This document shows, piece by piece, positions 8,488-16,738 of a DNA stretch of 57,783 nt; within the stretch, counting starts at the first letter, position 1, and every line of letters begins with the position of its first letter. The stretch covers positions 1-57,783 of the forward strand of contig PHFX01000011.1 of assembly GCA_007618135.1 (NCBI GenBank), written 5' to 3'. The stretch comes from Candidatus Brocadia sp. WS118 (GTDB taxonomy: Bacteria > Planctomycetota > Brocadiia > Brocadiales > Brocadiaceae). The translations under genes and the position numbers were made by a program. Below the pieces are notes generated by a model, which was given only the letters and a program-made list of their open reading frames with translations, had not been told where the DNA came from and ran no database searches.

Positions 8488-9057
8488 TTATTTTTTCAGT
8501 TTGGTAAATTTCGAGCCTTCCAGCGTTAGATTGTACATCAGACCTTTCTGGCCAAAAACGAACCCGACGATCGGCTCCTTGATTTTCGTCGTGTCGATAG
8601 AAGCTGCCGCCCCAAGATTTACCAGGGCGACTGATCCGTCAACCCCTGCCTTCCAGCCAGAGCTTTCACGGAACTTCTTCATGGCCTCGTCCTGCATAAA
8701 GACGAGGATAACGTCTTTTTTTTGGCCCCCGATTTGGAATCCGTATGAGCCGGCAACGATACTGTAATAATCAACGGTCTTTCCGTGAATTCTCAGCGCT
8801 CCCTCGCCATATTCACCGCCAATGACAAATCCTCCTTTGATGACCCCTGGCAATACCAGCACGCCCTTTGCACTCGCAAGAAATTCTTCTGCACCCTTTA
8901 CTTCCTTACGGAAACGGTCCAGTGAAGTATCCACAATGACATCGATCTCCTTCGCTGTTTTCGCATGGGAGGCGTTGCCTGAAAAAAATCCAGAGACAGC
9001 AAAAATACCTACGGTTAACAAAAAGGCTTTTATAAGGTGTGATTTCATATTGTGCAT
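8488..9057 (-). CDS. SYLF (YSC84-type) lipid-binding domain protein, exported
   Basis: The 189-residue product starts with a signal peptide (KAFLLTVGIFAVSGFFSGNASHA). A SYLF domain follows, recognised by the pattern FLASAKGVLVLPGVIKGGFV, GEGALR, YSIVAGSYGFQIGGQ and VGVD-like repeats ending in LYNLTLEGSKF. SYLF domains bind phosphoinositides in eukaryotes. In bacteria they occur in exported proteins of unknown role. The ATG at 9055-9057 is preceded by AAGGAGG with good spacing, so this start is firm. It is transcribed away from the prophage region and its neighbours do not suggest a pathway. Confidence 0.9.
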   Translation of the reverse strand: MHNMKSHLIKAFLLTVGIFAVSGFFSGNASHAKTAKEIDVIVDTSLDRFRKEVKGAEEFLASAKGVLVLPGVIKGGFVIGGEYGEGALRIHGKTVDYYSIVAGSYGFQIGGQKKDVILVFMQDEAMKKFRESSGWKAGVDGSVALVNLGAAASIDTTKIKEPIVGFVFGQKGLMYNLTLEGSKFTKLKK

Positions 9058-9246
9058 ATTTGACCTCCTTTAGTATGTTTATTTATTTCAAATATTTCTT
9101 GTGTTTCCGTGTGAAACGAGGCCTTACCCACCCCCGAATCCCTTTCCAGGAGGGGAATAATTTGTACCATGATAAAATATGTGGATTTAAGTTAAACACG
9201 GACAACCGAAGTTTGTCCGTGTCTCCCCAAAAACCATTTAAATAAA

Positions 9247-9561
9247 ATGAAAATTCCTAACCTCAAATACCCTGTTAATTTTTTTTCATTTTATTGTACC
9301 AGTAACGATTTATCAACGGGATTCCAGTTTTTCTCAATCTCTGAAAGTAAAACCCTAAAAAAGTGCAGAGAGGTCATATCGGTTTGTGGTAATCCAGTAT
9401 ATCTTGTCATCGATGCGACAACCAATAACTCGCACTTATTTCTCCGTCTGGTTAACGCCGGGAGTGCCAAGCAATACCATGGCATCGTAAAAAACGATTT
9501 TGATGGAATCAGCATTCAGACAATCGGTCAGCGAATACTGCAAGGGGAAAGACGTGGATGA
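9247..9561 (+). CDS. Hypothetical reading frame at the edge of the prophage remnant
   Basis: This 104-codon frame has no recognised domain. Its last part overlaps the block that is repeated at 29.74-30.10 kb. There the conserved reading is a different frame, which gives a short peptide ending SEYCKGKDVDECKKYWREL at a TAG near 9590. The counterpart at 29.75 kb reads EYCKGKDLAECRNYW. The true coding content is therefore probably the second frame, and the listed one may be incidental. Confidence 0.25.
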   Translation: MKIPNLKYPVNFFSFYCTSNDLSTGFQFFSISESKTLKKCREVISVCGNPVYLVIDATTNNSHLFLRLVNAGSAKQYHGIVKNDFDGISIQTIGQRILQGERRG

Positions 9562-9592
9562 ATGTAAAAAGTATTGGAGAGAGCTTTAGGGC
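9490..9592 (+). pseudogene. Short phage-type peptide, conserved in the copy at 29.75 kb
   Basis: This frame ends in EYCKGKDVDECKKYWREL. The block at 29.75-29.82 kb carries EYCKGKDLAECRNYW at the matching place, but its frame is broken upstream. Conservation of cysteines, charge and WYx-type residues suggests a former coding sequence. An ATG 28 codons from the stop exists (MESAFRQS), so the intact protein was probably short or has lost its front. Confidence 0.4.
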
Positions 9593-9614
9593 GGATATGT
9601 GCAACCTGTCCCAA

Positions 9615-9827
9615 TTAACAAAAGAAATGCGCGAAAAGCATAAGGATTATAATGACAATAAGCCCTAACCAGGAAGATTCCTGGCCAGCAAGCGTATATA
9701 ACGGCTTTTGGTAGATAATCTGCACCTTAGGTTGATCCAGATAAGAACACCTATCAAATGCCCGCTTGCACGCGTAATGCGATCGCAATGCACAAACAAT
9801 GACGATAAGAAATAAAATAGCTTCCAT
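9615..9827 (-). CDS. Small two-TM membrane protein (copy A), apparently leaderless
   Basis: This 70-residue protein starts MEAILFLIVIVCAL (first membrane helix). A cysteine-containing loop follows with SHYACKRAFDRCSYLDQPK, then a second helix GLIVIIILMLFAHFF. A paralogue at 29832-30050 keeps the order, with SHLQCKRAFGKCALLD in the loop. On the minus strand a TTGATT box (9858-9863), a 17-base spacer and TATAGT (9835-9840) precede the ATG by only seven bases, so transcription should begin at the start codon itself. A longer frame starting at 9863 would lie upstream of that site. The role is unknown. Both copies sit in phage-derived DNA, so a lysogenic-conversion or exclusion function is a guess. 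Confidence 0.7.
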   Translation of the reverse strand: MEAILFLIVIVCALRSHYACKRAFDRCSYLDQPKVQIIYQKPLYTLAGQESSWLGLIVIIILMLFAHFFC

Positions 9828-9834
9828 GCTCAAC

Positions 9835-9863
9835 ACTATAACAGAAAGATACCGATGAATCAA
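9835..9863 (-). promoter_or_regulatory. Promoter of small TM gene A
   Basis: TTGATT and TATAGT are separated by 17 bases and read on the minus strand. The 24-base block 9855-9878 around the -35 box is conserved (one mismatch) at 30077-30100. Confidence 0.7.
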
Positions 9864-10447
9864 CGAGTAGAATTAATCTTTAGAAGAGAGAGGGTGGGCA
9901 ATGCCCACCCTACCAGAAACTACAAGGCAGCCCGTGAGTTATTCGACATCGACTTTAAACAGCAATTCGGCGGGATATTGGAAGAGGAAGAAAAGGCAAA
10001 GTGGCTCAGGGTATTCCACTCGTACATCATCGACAAGAAGATGGAACCCCTGGATGCTGTGGAGAAGATCAGGAAGGATTACGAGATAGCAGGGCAGGAA
10101 GAACCCCACCCTAACCCTCCCCGTAAACAGGGAGGGGAATCTCTCTCCCCCGTAAACGGGGGAGACAAAGAGGGGGTTGTAACCCGTGGTGAGCAGGGCA
10201 GAACCATCGATCCCACCGACAGCCTCTTTGCTGGCATCGGTAAATCCATCGTCCAGGGCACGACCTCATTTCCCAGGACATTCTGGGGTACTGGCGCCAT
10301 GCTGGAGGACATCACAAAGAGCATACCGCAGGCCATCCCCCTGGCCGCCTTCACCCAGATCATCTCTGAAGACTTTTTCAAGCGCCGGTACAAAGATGTG
10401 AAAGGCATAGAGGAACGCTTCCAGGCCAAAGGTGAAGGGTATAAGAA
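9855..10447 (+). pseudogene. Broken duplicate of the middle of the 1437-aa virion protein
   Basis: The frame from the ATG at 9855 encodes NYKAARELFDIDFKQQFGG and continues through KAKWLRVFHSYIIDKKMEPLD, DPTDSLFAGIGKS and FPRTFWGTGAM to GEGYKKY. This matches residues ~372-574 of the large protein encoded at 10911-15224. It lacks that protein's beginning and end. The first 20 codons come from the conserved block at 9855-9878 and a GGGTGGGCA palindrome (9892-9910). Near 10098-10200 the linker is a translation of intergenic palindromes. After 10447 it runs into the next gene out of frame. It is a duplication fragment and not a functional protein. Confidence 0.8.
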
Positions 10448-10908
10448 ATACAGCAATCGGCAGAGGCGCATCAATAGCAGGCACAGCCACATCAATCTTT
10501 GGCAATCTCCTGGCAGGCAGCCAGCAGGCAGCCGCTGCGCATACACAGGCCAAGCTCTCCAAACTTCAGGCAGAGGTTGAGGACGAAAGGGCAAGCGCCG
10601 AGGCCGGCGTCATCAGGCGCAAGGCCAGGGAACTCTTTTCCACCCAGAGGGCAGCTTACGCCGCATCGGGTGTGAGGCTTGAAGGCACCCCGCTTTTGGT
10701 GATGGCGGAGACGATCCGCGAGAGTGAAAGGGATATCTTGAATGTTTACAAGCAGGCAGACGCCAGGAAGCTTGGCTTCATGATGCAGGCAGGCATGTTT
10801 GAAAGCGCCGGCAAAGCAGCCAGGACAGCATCGTATTGGAACGCAGGCAGCACACTACTGACCGGCATTGGCAGTGGTATTGCCACGTGGGATAAATCTA
10901 AAACATAA
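10432..10908 (+). CDS. Truncated phage internal virion protein (T7 gp14-like type)
   Basis: The frame reads GTATSIFGNLLAGSQQAAAA, then a helical region with RRKARELFSTQRAAYAASGV, GTPLLVMAETIRESERDIL and a glycine/alanine-rich tail GSTLLTGIGSGIA. Alanine-rich sequence of this form, with AQRAAYAASGV-like and TLLTG-like motifs, is typical of small internal core proteins of podovirus-like phages. These travel inside the head and help DNA ejection. The 5' end has been replaced by the duplicate fragment at 9855-10447, so the listed GTG start is only the first usable codon. It ends two bases before the ATG of the large virion gene, as expected of a phage operon. Confidence 0.6.
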   Translation: MKGIRNTAIGRGASIAGTATSIFGNLLAGSQQAAAAHTQAKLSKLQAEVEDERASAEAGVIRRKARELFSTQRAAYAASGVRLEGTPLLVMAETIRESERDILNVYKQADARKLGFMMQAGMFESAGKAARTASYWNAGSTLLTGIGSGIATWDKSKT

Positions 10909-10910
10909 CT

Positions 10911-13900
10911 ATGGCCAAAATACCCCAATATCAACAATCGACATTGCCTCCCGGCGGCGAAGATTTCCCCGGCGGCAGCTTCGCCCCTATCTACTTCGCC
11001 GACGAGGTCGGCAACAGCATCAGACGTGCAGGCAATAGCCTTGCCAACCTCGGCAACACCCTTTCGGACGTATCGATCAGACAGCAAAAAGCGCAGGAGG
11101 CCATTGACATCAGCAATGCACTGGCCGATCTCCAGACAAGAATGGACGAGGCATACCAGAAACATAAACTTGAAGAACAAGACCCCGTTCTATTTGAATC
11201 TAAATTCAGAGAAAGCGCCAATGCCATTAACGAAGACGTGCTTGGCAGGCAGACAAAAAACGCAGCTCGTGGCCTCCAGCCATATATCAAAGAATTGTCT
11301 GTCAAATATCAGATGCGCGCAAAGGCGGACGCGATTGGCAAACAGGTAGATATCGGCCATGCCCAGCGGATCAGTTCAGCAGAACTTCTCAGTAATACTG
11401 CCCTGGAAGGGTATAAGCGGGGAGATTTTGAAGCAGGCTACGATGCCATCCAGAAATATGATGCCCTCCTGGAGCGGCAGAAACACACCGGCCTTATCGG
11501 TCTGAATGACGCCGCAGCCGAATCCCTCCGGTTCAGAAAACAGATTACCCGTGACGGCTACCTTCTGGCCATTCAGAATGACCCTGAGGGCGTTATGCAA
11601 AAGCTCCAGGACAGCCCAGGCCCCTTCCTTGACCCGCTGACACAATCAGAGCTTATTGGAACGGCCAGCAAGGCCATCAGGCAATTCAATGAGGCACAGC
11701 AAAAGGTTGAAAAGGACGCCTACACCAATTTCATGGAAACATCCGTACAGGATGCCTTTGGTGGTCGGCTTGGCATCGATGTGATAAATTCTCCTGACTT
11801 CAAGAGTAATTTCAAAGACCCGGCAGATTATGATAAGGTGGTTCGCGCCCTAAGCCAGCCCAAGATTGTTGATCCCGACCGATTCAATAATCTCATGTTT
11901 CGTATCAATGCTGATCCATATAGTCTTAGTGAGAGCGATATCGTTTCCGCAGAAGGCATATCCGTTTCAGACAAGACCAGGGCGCTGGAAGAACTCCAGC
12001 GCAATCAGGAGATCGCTAACAGGCCAAACTATAAACCAGCCCGTGAGTTATTTGACGTCGATTTCAAGCAGCAATTCGGAGATGATCTATCGGTTGATCC
12101 TGCGGAAGAAAAAGCGAAGTGGCTCAGGGTGTTCCACTCCTACATCATTGACAAGAAGATGGAGCCGCTTGACGCGGCTGAGAAGATTAAGAAGGATTAT
12201 GGGCTGCAGGAAAACCCACCCCCTGCCCCCTCCCAGGAGGGGAATGTTATGGAACCCACTCCGGAGGGGGACAATAGAAATCCCCTCCAGGAAGGGGGAG
12301 GGGTGGGTAAATCCGAAGCGCAAAATTCAAAATCCGAAACTGGAAACTCGAAACACGAAACTCGAAACACGAAACCCAACGTCGATCCCACCGACAGCCT
12401 CTTTGCAGGCATAGGCAAATCGGTAGTGCAAGGCACGACTGCATTCCCCAGGACATTCTGGGGCGCAGGAGCTATGGCGGAAGATATTATAAAAAGCGTA
12501 CCGCAGGCCATTCCCCTGGCAGCCTTCACCCAGATCGTCCCCGAAGACTTCTTTAAACGTAGGTATGAAGACGTAAAGGGCATAGAGGAAAGATTCCAGG
12601 CAAAGGGCGAAGGGTATAAAAAATATATCAATGGCGCCATCCGTACCATGTCTGAAATGTTGAGCCAGTACGCAGGCACGACAGGACTTGGCACACTGCC
12701 CTCTATGTCCGCCGGTGCGGGCATTGATAAATATCTGGGAGTCAGGAAAGAAGGCTACAGCATACCCCGTTCATTCGCGGCAGGCGGAATTACAACAGCT
12801 ACGGAATACGTCACAGAAAAGACCCCATTGGAAATCCTCGGACGTCCTGGTTTAAAATTCGTTGACCGGCTCATGAAGGGATTGGTAGCAGATATACCTG
12901 GCGAGGTCGAGGCCACCCTGGTGGAAATGACCACAGTAGATCAGGCTATATTGGGGAAGACTCATACACGGCAGGAGTATTTAGGTGCATTACTCGACAC
13001 GGCAGCCACAGCAGCTCTTACCACACTCGGCGCAACGGGGGTTGTTCAGCCTTTTGTCGCAGGGATACGGAGTGATGTGCAGCAAACAGAGCAAATAAAA
13101 CAAACGCCAGAGGCCCCTGCAGACCAGCAAACACAACAGACACCGGAAATAAAACAGCCGGCCAAGGAGGAGGTGCCGGGAGTAAAACCAGAAGAATATG
13201 CAACTGCCCCACAGTCTCAAATAGGAACCCAACAAACCACACCAACGAAAGAAGTTTATAAAGACTATAACGACTTTTTAGTAAAAAGAGAAGAGCAGGG
13301 CGAGTTGGCGAAAACAACGAAGCAGCAGAGAGAACAATTAATTACCGCATACAATGAGTTCCCTACCGGAAAAGAGTTTATTACCGATTTAGGAGAAAAG
13401 ATCTCGTTTGCTCTACCTGAAGGCAAAAGTAAAGAAGAGTATATTCATCATTTTTTAACCAAATTTAGTCCAGACAAAAAGAAGGAATTTTATTCAGGGA
13501 GATATCTGGAATTGGTTAGAGAGATTCCAGATACAATAAAAAATTATGACGAGAGAATCCTTGGTGAGATTAATGGGCAAGATAGAATATATTATACCAG
13601 GGAGTTTCCGGGTACTTCCAAAACACCCCATCATGTACTAGTTGTATCTGTTGATGCCAATGGAAAATTTGTAGGATGGACACACTTTGAGGCAAAAGAA
13701 AATTACAAACAAAAATTACTCAAAACAGAAAAAGAAGTTGTAAGCAAAAGGGGTTTGGTTGACTCAAAAGGGAATAAAGCAGATATAAGTTATGATGAAT
13801 ATGAAGGGAAAAAACGGAGTGCATTGTTCTACCTGGGGAACAATGCTTTGTCCGGACTTCGGCAATCCCAGGGATCTCCATCCAGACTAGAGAAAATTAT

Positions 13901-15224
13901 ACCACCATCTTCTGAGATTGTCAAGTCTGAATCTGTCAAGCCTGTTCCGGCAACACTTACCCCTGAGCAGTTCTCCCTCGTTAGCAATATGGAAGAGGAA
14001 CTGGCTATGGGCGAAGCACCCCAGCTACTCAAAAAAGAAACAGACGAAGCCATTGAGTACAAAAGGACGCAATCAACAAACCCCCAATACTTTGTCAAGC
14101 TGCATGATTACTACAAGGGCATATCCAAGGCTTATGTCAGGAACATTTTTAAGAAGGCAAAAAGCAACGAAACCCTCACCCCAAAACAAACGGAAGTCCT
14201 CCAAAGTTTACTTAATGCAAAAACGGAAGCAATAGAATCACAGAAATACTACGTAAGGGAACAACTGCCCAAGGTGACCGTCGGCGAATTAGACCTCAAC
14301 GTCGGCGACAAATTCAAAATCAATGGTGAAGAATTCCTGGTGTCGGAAATCGATAAAGAGGGAAACTACACCATTAAAGATGGCATTGCCTACGAGGTCG
14401 ATGTCTTTGACAAGATACCACAGCCAGACGAAGGCAGCATAGAAAGAGTTGGCGCGCCAACGGTCATGCCAGTCCTGCAAGGCCTCGTGGATACCGGCAA
14501 GCTATCATTAGAAGACGCATTGGAGATTGATGGCGTGGCAAAGCAAAACAATTGGTCAGAGGATACCGTAAAACAATTCTACAAAAGCGCCATAGGAGGC
14601 GTCGGCATCCAGAATAAAGACACGGCGTCCATAGAACAGATGCTCGTTACCGCAAAGGTTAAGGAGGCTGTTTATAAACAGAACGCAGAACAGTACAAAC
14701 AGGAACTTGCCGAGACTGAGGCACAAATTGAACGTCTTTACAAGCTTATCAAGATCGAAGGCGGCGCCCCGGGTAAGTATGAAACCGCCGCCAGCGACTT
14801 TATCAGGAACCTCGGTGATCTTAAAAAGCTTACGCCAGAAGAGATTATCCTCAAGGCGCAGGAAGAACTTGCCCTGAACCTCAACCGGCTTGATACCGGT
14901 ATGGATGTTAAGACGCTCATAGCGGCTACGGTGAAGACGATCAATGAGGCTGAGGGTATTTCGAAGGAAGTCGTCTCCCATGAGCAAACCGTTCAGGAGG
15001 CATTGAAAGAATTACCCGGCATATACAGCAAAGTTATAGGAATGAAACGAGGCAAGACACTTACAAGACCACAGCAACTGGCAGCCCGTATGCTGGGCAC
15101 GTCGCTCTTTGATGCGTTCAACAGGACAAAGCTCCAGGGCATGGCAAACCCTACGGACCAGAAACTCTACCAGCAGGCACAGGCTGTGTTCTATGAGATT
15201 GATGACGATTTGCATAATTATTGA
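10911..15224 (+). CDS. Large phage virion polyprotein with probable BECR-type nuclease domain
   Basis: This 1437-residue protein has an N-terminal helical virion-like part (residues 1-370, rich in coiled coil). Next is a segment duplicated upstream (about 372-574). Residues 435-490 form a linker that translates intergenic repeats in frame. A glutamine/threonine-rich linker follows at about 725-780. At about 860-935, YLELVREIPDTIKNYDERIL, GQDRIYYTREF, HHVLVVSVDANGKFVGWTHF resembles the phage Barnase-EndoU-ColicinE5/D-RelE (PBECR) nuclease family. This family is found in virion polyproteins that inject a nuclease with the DNA. Long helical segments close the protein. The C-terminus ends abruptly at repetitive DNA and may be truncated. 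No capsid, portal or terminase genes are nearby, so this is a prophage remnant. Confidence 0.65.
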   Translation: MAKIPQYQQSTLPPGGEDFPGGSFAPIYFADEVGNSIRRAGNSLANLGNTLSDVSIRQQKAQEAIDISNALADLQTRMDEAYQKHKLEEQDPVLFESKFRESANAINEDVLGRQTKNAARGLQPYIKELSVKYQMRAKADAIGKQVDIGHAQRISSAELLSNTALEGYKRGDFEAGYDAIQKYDALLERQKHTGLIGLNDAAAESLRFRKQITRDGYLLAIQNDPEGVMQKLQDSPGPFLDPLTQSELIGTASKAIRQFNEAQQKVEKDAYTNFMETSVQDAFGGRLGIDVINSPDFKSNFKDPADYDKVVRALSQPKIVDPDRFNNLMFRINADPYSLSESDIVSAEGISVSDKTRALEELQRNQEIANRPNYKPARELFDVDFKQQFGDDLSVDPAEEKAKWLRVFHSYIIDKKMEPLDAAEKIKKDYGLQENPPPAPSQEGNVMEPTPEGDNRNPLQEGGGVGKSEAQNSKSETGNSKHETRNTKPNVDPTDSLFAGIGKSVVQGTTAFPRTFWGAGAMAEDIIKSVPQAIPLAAFTQIVPEDFFKRRYEDVKGIEERFQAKGEGYKKYINGAIRTMSEMLSQYAGTTGLGTLPSMSAGAGIDKYLGVRKEGYSIPRSFAAGGITTATEYVTEKTPLEILGRPGLKFVDRLMKGLVADIPGEVEATLVEMTTVDQAILGKTHTRQEYLGALLDTAATAALTTLGATGVVQPFVAGIRSDVQQTEQIKQTPEAPADQQTQQTPEIKQPAKEEVPGVKPEEYATAPQSQIGTQQTTPTKEVYKDYNDFLVKREEQGELAKTTKQQREQLITAYNEFPTGKEFITDLGEKISFALPEGKSKEEYIHHFLTKFSPDKKKEFYSGRYLELVREIPDTIKNYDERILGEINGQDRIYYTREFPGTSKTPHHVLVVSVDANGKFVGWTHFEAKENYKQKLLKTEKEVVSKRGLVDSKGNKADISYDEYEGKKRSALFYLGNNALSGLRQSQGSPSRLEKIIPPSSEIVKSESVKPVPATLTPEQFSLVSNMEEELAMGEAPQLLKKETDEAIEYKRTQSTNPQYFVKLHDYYKGISKAYVRNIFKKAKSNETLTPKQTEVLQSLLNAKTEAIESQKYYVREQLPKVTVGELDLNVGDKFKINGEEFLVSEIDKEGNYTIKDGIAYEVDVFDKIPQPDEGSIERVGAPTVMPVLQGLVDTGKLSLEDALEIDGVAKQNNWSEDTVKQFYKSAIGGVGIQNKDTASIEQMLVTAKVKEAVYKQNAEQYKQELAETEAQIERLYKLIKIEGGAPGKYETAASDFIRNLGDLKKLTPEEIILKAQEELALNLNRLDTGMDVKTLIAATVKTINEAEGISKEVVSHEQTVQEALKELPGIYSKVIGMKRGKTLTRPQQLAARMLGTSLFDAFNRTKLQGMANPTDQKLYQQAQAVFYEIDDDLHNY

Positions 15225-15443
15225 GTTAAAGAGTTTGAGAGTTAAGGAGTTGAAGAGTTATGGAGATAGTTCATAAAACCTTGTATCATTTAGGAACTCC
15301 TTTTCAGTGTCTTTTCATAGGTTATCCATATTTCTGTCTTTTCATGTATCATAAAATAAGTGTCAGTAATCAGTGTCGATGTCAGTGTCCTCCGGCAGGT
15401 GACAGTTGCCGGTTGAGAGTGGCTAACGGGTTTTCCTTAAAAA
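15225..15443. repeat. R3 repeat copy a, with short tandem GAGTTAAAGAGTTT-like run
   Basis: Directly after the virion gene is a degenerate run of GAGTTnnAGAG units (15223-15260). R3 copy a covers about 15325-15425. It has a TCTGTCTTTTCA-AT-rich part, then GTCAGTGTC direct repeats and a CCGGCA/TGCCGG hairpin. It lies 3' of the minus-strand nucleotidyltransferase gene. Confidence 0.6.
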
Positions 15444-16019
15444 TTATTTTTCTTCCTCCATCAGTTGTTTCCATGGCGCCTCAAATCTCTCCTTAATTTC
15501 AGGAGTCTCTAACATGGCAGAGAATTTATTAAGCCGTATTCTGATATAATTTATATCAAGCCTTCGCCCCTGTCTTAAGATTATTCCCTCTATGTCACCA
15601 AGGTCCTGATGCCTTCCGGCAACCGCTTTGTATATGATCAGATCCTCTGCTGAACATATTTTTACTACATATCCCTTTTCTAACTTACATCCAACTGCCC
15701 GTTTTATAACTTCTTCCTCGTAACCAGGGATACCAAGGGAAATATCTATTTCATAGCCATCTTTAGTTTTCACTAAACATATCCTGTTCTTAAGGGCAAA
15801 TTCAAGGACGTCTGTAATACGCGGTGAGAAACAAGTCAGCATCTTTTTTATAACCTTCTCCTCATCTCTTGAATTTACAAGGATAGTGACATCAACGTCA
15901 CGCGTAAATCTTGGTTCCCCCCACCACTGAAGGGCGATTCCGCCTATAAGAACATACGGTATACCTTCTCGTGTGAGAAACTCATGAATCTCCATTATGG
16001 CTTTTACCTGAGGAGTCAT
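15444..16019 (-). CDS. Nucleotidyltransferase-fold protein (MNT/AbiEii-like), possible TA toxin component
   Basis: The 191-residue product has VLIGGIALQWWGEPRFTRDVDVTILV at residues ~22-47, which holds the GG, the following helix and the DxD pair of the polymerase-beta-like nucleotidyltransferase fold. EIDISLGIPGYEEEV supplies the third acidic residue, and SAEDLIIYKAVAGRHQDLGDI is usual in AbiEii-related proteins. It overlaps its 80-codon partner by four bases (ATGA), so the two are translationally coupled like a toxin-antitoxin pair. Members of this fold modify tRNA or proteins by nucleotide transfer, but the target here is unknown. R3 repeats lie on the downstream side. Confidence 0.75.
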   Translation of the reverse strand: MTPQVKAIMEIHEFLTREGIPYVLIGGIALQWWGEPRFTRDVDVTILVNSRDEEKVIKKMLTCFSPRITDVLEFALKNRICLVKTKDGYEIDISLGIPGYEEEVIKRAVGCKLEKGYVVKICSAEDLIIYKAVAGRHQDLGDIEGIILRQGRRLDINYIRIRLNKFSAMLETPEIKERFEAPWKQLMEEEK

Positions 16020-16258
16020 CTTTTAACCCCATCAAGAAGATTCCTTCTTTTCAGCAGGAATTCTATCTTCTTTTTCTGTAGCTTTTCAATGTCTTCACTT
16101 TTTACACCCTCTTCAGCTAATTCGCAAAGTGCGATGTATTCGCGCAGCGAATCTTTTGTTGTTAAATGTGCAAGTCGCCTTTTCTTTTCCTCAGCTATCA
16201 GCTCATTTGCCTTTCTGTAACCTTTAAGAAGACTTACCAGGGCATTCTTCTGTATCAT
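16016..16258 (-). CDS. Small basic helical partner of the nucleotidyltransferase
   Basis: The 80-residue, lysine/arginine/glutamate-rich protein is probably all alpha-helical. It has no recognised domain. The ATG at 16256-16258 is preceded by GGAGG with four-base spacing. Its stop overlaps the start of the downstream nucleotidyltransferase gene. Position, size and coupling suggest an antitoxin or accessory subunit, but it is not the HEPN protein usually paired with MNT toxins: no RxxxxH motif is present. Confidence 0.6.
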   Translation of the reverse strand: MIQKNALVSLLKGYRKANELIAEEKKRRLAHLTTKDSLREYIALCELAEEGVKSEDIEKLQKKKIEFLLKRRNLLDGVKR

Positions 16259-16295
16259 TTTACCTCCATCACCCTATGTCCGGTGGTATAACTTT

Positions 16296-16440
16296 TCATC
16301 CTTTACTTTCTCTCAGTTTTACAAATGCTTGCATGCCGCTGTTCCTTCGAACAGCTTGATTTAAAACCCTTGTCTCAACACCGTAAAGCTCTGCCAATCC
16401 TCTATCTAGAGGGAGATATTTACTATGCCGTCCTTTTTTT
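16296..16440 (-). pseudogene. ORF6N-domain relic with internal deletion
   Basis: The minus strand encodes LDRGLAELYGVETRVLNQAV, the hallmark N-terminus of ORF6N (KilA-N-related phage antirepressor) domains. It then passes directly to MQAFVKLRESKG and a stop. In intact proteins MRAFVKLRE occurs some tens of residues later, so the middle has been deleted. There is no start codon. It marks former phage or mobile DNA in the toxin-antitoxin region. Confidence 0.6.
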
Positions 16441-16502
16441 TATGTGCCAAATTGGTACCTTAAAAGCCCAATGTATTCTTTTTCGTTAATTGAAACATAA
16501 AG

Positions 16503-16660
16503 TCATCTATAGTCTTTCCACACGTTACCCATAGCTCTGTCTTTTCAATTATCATAAATTAGTGTCGGTGTCAGTGAACAGTGTTGATTGCCTCCGGCAG
16601 TTGACAGTTGCCGGTTGACAGTGTCAGTAGTCAGTGTCAGTTATCCGTTGTCAGATGTCA
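16503..16660. repeat. R3 repeat copy b
   Basis: The ATAGTCTTTCCACACGTTAC segment begins it and TCTGTCTTTTCAATTATC follows. GTCAGTG direct repeats and the CCGGCAGTTGACAGTTGCCGG hairpin region (about 16590-16617) complete it. It lies 3' of vapC. Confidence 0.7.
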
Positions 16661-16738
16661 GCAGCCAGAAAATTTCTGTCATCGGGTATCTGTTGTCAGT
16701 CTTCTATGCCTCCCTAACTCTTTCACTCTACAACTCAG

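Noticed and set aside
16016-16258. HEPN partner of an MNT toxin system
   Set aside because: The 80-residue protein lacks the RxxxxH motif and is too short.
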